From Pseudomonas sp. Seg1 (GTDB lineage: Bacteria > Pseudomonadota > Gammaproteobacteria > Pseudomonadales > Pseudomonadaceae): DNA of 64,000 nucleotides. A model generated the notes under the pieces. That model was not told the DNA's origin. It did no database searches and worked only from the letters and a program-made list of their open reading frames with translations. Shown here piece by piece: positions 62,747 to 64,000 of this stretch. The position numbers and the translations under genes are program-made. Where the stretch lies: positions 6,321,501-6,385,500 of the forward strand of contig NZ_AP021903.1 of assembly GCF_018326005.1 (NCBI RefSeq). Reading direction: 5' to 3'. The stretch's first letter is position 1. Each line of letters begins with the position of its first letter.

Positions 62747-64000
62747 ATGAGCACCCCAGCCAAGATCGCCCCGAAGCTGCCCGACAGCATTTTCCGAGCC
62801 TATGACATTCGCGGCACTGTGCCGGAATTTCTCAATGCCGAAACCGCTTACTGGATCGGCCGCGCTATCGGCTCGCAGAGCCTGGCCCAAGGCGAGCCTA
62901 ACGTTTCCGTCGGTCGCGACGGCCGTTTGTCCGGCCCGGAGCTGGTCGCAGAACTGATCCGCGGTATTGCCGAGAGCGGCTGCCACGTCAGCGACGTCGG
63001 CCTGGTACCGACCCCTGCGCTGTACTACGCCGCCAACGTACTGGCCGGCAAATCCGGGGTGATGCTCACCGGCAGCCACAACCCGTCGAACTACAACGGC
63101 TTCAAGATCGTCATCGCCGGCGACACCCTCGCCAACGAACAGATTCAGGCCCTGCACGAGCGCCTCAAGACCAACAACCTGAGCAGCGGCACGGGCAGCG
63201 TCACGCAGGTCGAGATTCTCGACCGCTACAACACCGAAATCGTCCAGGACATCAAACTGGCCCGGCGCATGAAGGTCGTGGTCGACTGCGGCAACGGCGC
63301 GGCCGGGGTTATCGCCCCGCAGCTGATCGAAGCGTTGAACTGCGAAGTCATCCCGCTGTTCTGCGAAGTCGACGGCAACTTCCCGAACCATCACCCGGAC
63401 CCGGGCAAGCCTGAGAACCTCGTTGACCTCATCGCCAAGGTCAAGGAAACCAACGCCGACATCGGCCTGGCCTTCGACGGCGACGGCGACCGCGTCGGCG
63501 TGGTGACCAACACCGGTAGCATCGTCTACCCGGATCGCCTGCTGATGCTGTTCGCCCGTGACGTGGTCGCGCGCAACCCGGACGCCGAGATCATTTTCGA
63601 CGTCAAATGCACCCGTCGCCTGGTGCCGCTGATCAAGGAATACGGTGGTCGTCCGCTAATGTGGAAGACCGGTCATTCGTTGATCAAAAAGAAGATGAAA
63701 CAATCCGGTGCCCTATTGGCCGGTGAAATGAGCGGGCACATCTTCTTCAAGGAGCGCTGGTTCGGTTTCGACGACGGCATCTACAGCGCCGCACGGCTGC
63801 TGGAGATCCTCAGCAAGGAAAAATCCACGGCGGAGGAGCTGTTTGCGACCTTCCCGAATGATATTTCTACGCCTGAAATCAATATCCATGTGACCGAAGA
63901 GAGCAAATTCAGCATCATTGATGCACTGCACGACGCACAGTGGGGCGCAGGCGCTGACCTGACCACCATTGACGGCGTGCGAGTCGACTACGCCAAAGGC
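62747..64000 (+). CDS. algC: Phosphomannomutase/phosphoglucomutase AlgC (3' end missing)
   Basis: Cut by the right edge after 418 codons of the usual 463 or so. Catalytic phosphoserine in TGSHNPSNYNGFK (S107 or so), metal site DGDGDR (near 240), sugar-binding GEMSGHIFF and the phosphate-binding loop region beyond the edge. It interconverts mannose-1-P/6-P and glucose-1-P/6-P for alginate, LPS and rhamnolipids. GGAGCATTTCCGTAG precedes the ATG. The part present is very close to the P. aeruginosa AlgC sequence as remembered. Confidence 0.96.
   Translation, partial: MSTPAKIAPKLPDSIFRAYDIRGTVPEFLNAETAYWIGRAIGSQSLAQGEPNVSVGRDGRLSGPELVAELIRGIAESGCHVSDVGLVPTPALYYAANVLAGKSGVMLTGSHNPSNYNGFKIVIAGDTLANEQIQALHERLKTNNLSSGTGSVTQVEILDRYNTEIVQDIKLARRMKVVVDCGNGAAGVIAPQLIEALNCEVIPLFCEVDGNFPNHHPDPGKPENLVDLIAKVKETNADIGLAFDGDGDRVGVVTNTGSIVYPDRLLMLFARDVVARNPDAEIIFDVKCTRRLVPLIKEYGGRPLMWKTGHSLIKKKMKQSGALLAGEMSGHIFFKERWFGFDDGIYSAARLLEILSKEKSTAEELFATFPNDISTPEINIHVTEESKFSIIDALHDAQWGAGADLTTIDGVRVDYAKG

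Noticed and set aside
62627..62749. Short frame before algC (MALSHHELSVEN...)
   Set aside because: No ribosome-binding site and it ends over the algC start; probably leader sequence.

Overview
The window is chromosomal DNA of a fluorescent-group Pseudomonas (P. fluorescens/koreensis-like). The evidence is a GC-rich coding style and conserved Pseudomonas gene orders (cyaA-rnk-cyaY-lppL-lysA-dapF-xerC; sutA-yjbQ-amtB-glnK; pauR-dadX-ridA-dadA-dadR; rpmG-rpmB ... radC-coaBC-dut-algC). There are also about a dozen REP/BIME-type palindromes of the kind that crowd P. fluorescens intergenic regions. Most of the window is core genome, and accessory material is inserted at a few points.

Layout. 1-14.3 kb: a glutathione transferase end, two small conserved proteins, adenylate cyclase (cyaA), rnk, frataxin, the lppL-lysA-dapF-DUF484-xerC-HAD operon, sutA, yjbQ, the nitrogen-sensing pair glnK-amtB, and ubiK. 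14.3-17.5 kb: a small accessory patch (Bro-N protein with a structured leader, orphan HigA-like antitoxin, a 65-aa orphan), then comM. 17.9-24.1 kb: a six-gene operon whose enzyme set matches, enzyme for enzyme, the Campylobacter jejuni capsule phosphoramidate pathway (Cj1415-Cj1418 plus methyltransferase). The members are a glutamine kinase of the PEP-synthase fold, a phosphoglutamine cytidylyltransferase, a gamma-glutamyl-CDP-amidate hydrolase, a CDP-phosphoramidate kinase of the APS-kinase fold, a SAM methyltransferase, and a TagB/TagF-like GT-B protein as likely transferase. No capsule or O-antigen genes are beside it, so the acceptor is unknown. This is the most interesting system in the window.

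24.1-35.5 kb: a chemoreceptor, LysR regulator/MATE efflux pair, a GGDEF-EAL phosphodiesterase, rep helicase, xpt and an acetyl-CoA hydrolase/transferase. 35.6-38.35 kb: a sharply AT-rich foreign island with a 72-aa basic peptide, two membrane proteins that look like ABC transmembrane halves without ATPase domains, and a free-standing COG3910-type ATPase, in one compact operon. 38.4-45.4 kb: cytochrome c5, pauR, D-alanine catabolism (dadX, ridA, dadA with divergent dadR), a polyamine-type FAD oxidase and a DUF1127 protein. 45.6-51.5 kb: a MocR-type regulator with a strong candidate operator, and a chaperone-usher fimbrial operon. 51.7-57.3 kb: a phospholipase D-like lipoprotein, MFS transporter, aldehyde dehydrogenase (kauB-like), cupin and an I78-inhibitor-like protein. 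57.4-64 kb: rpmG-rpmB, a peptide-binding protein, radC, coaBC, dut and the start of algC (cut by the window edge).

Starts were reset to the codon with the best Shine-Dalgarno match where the longest reading frame looked too long. Assignments rest on recognised motifs and remembered family sequences; no database search was run.
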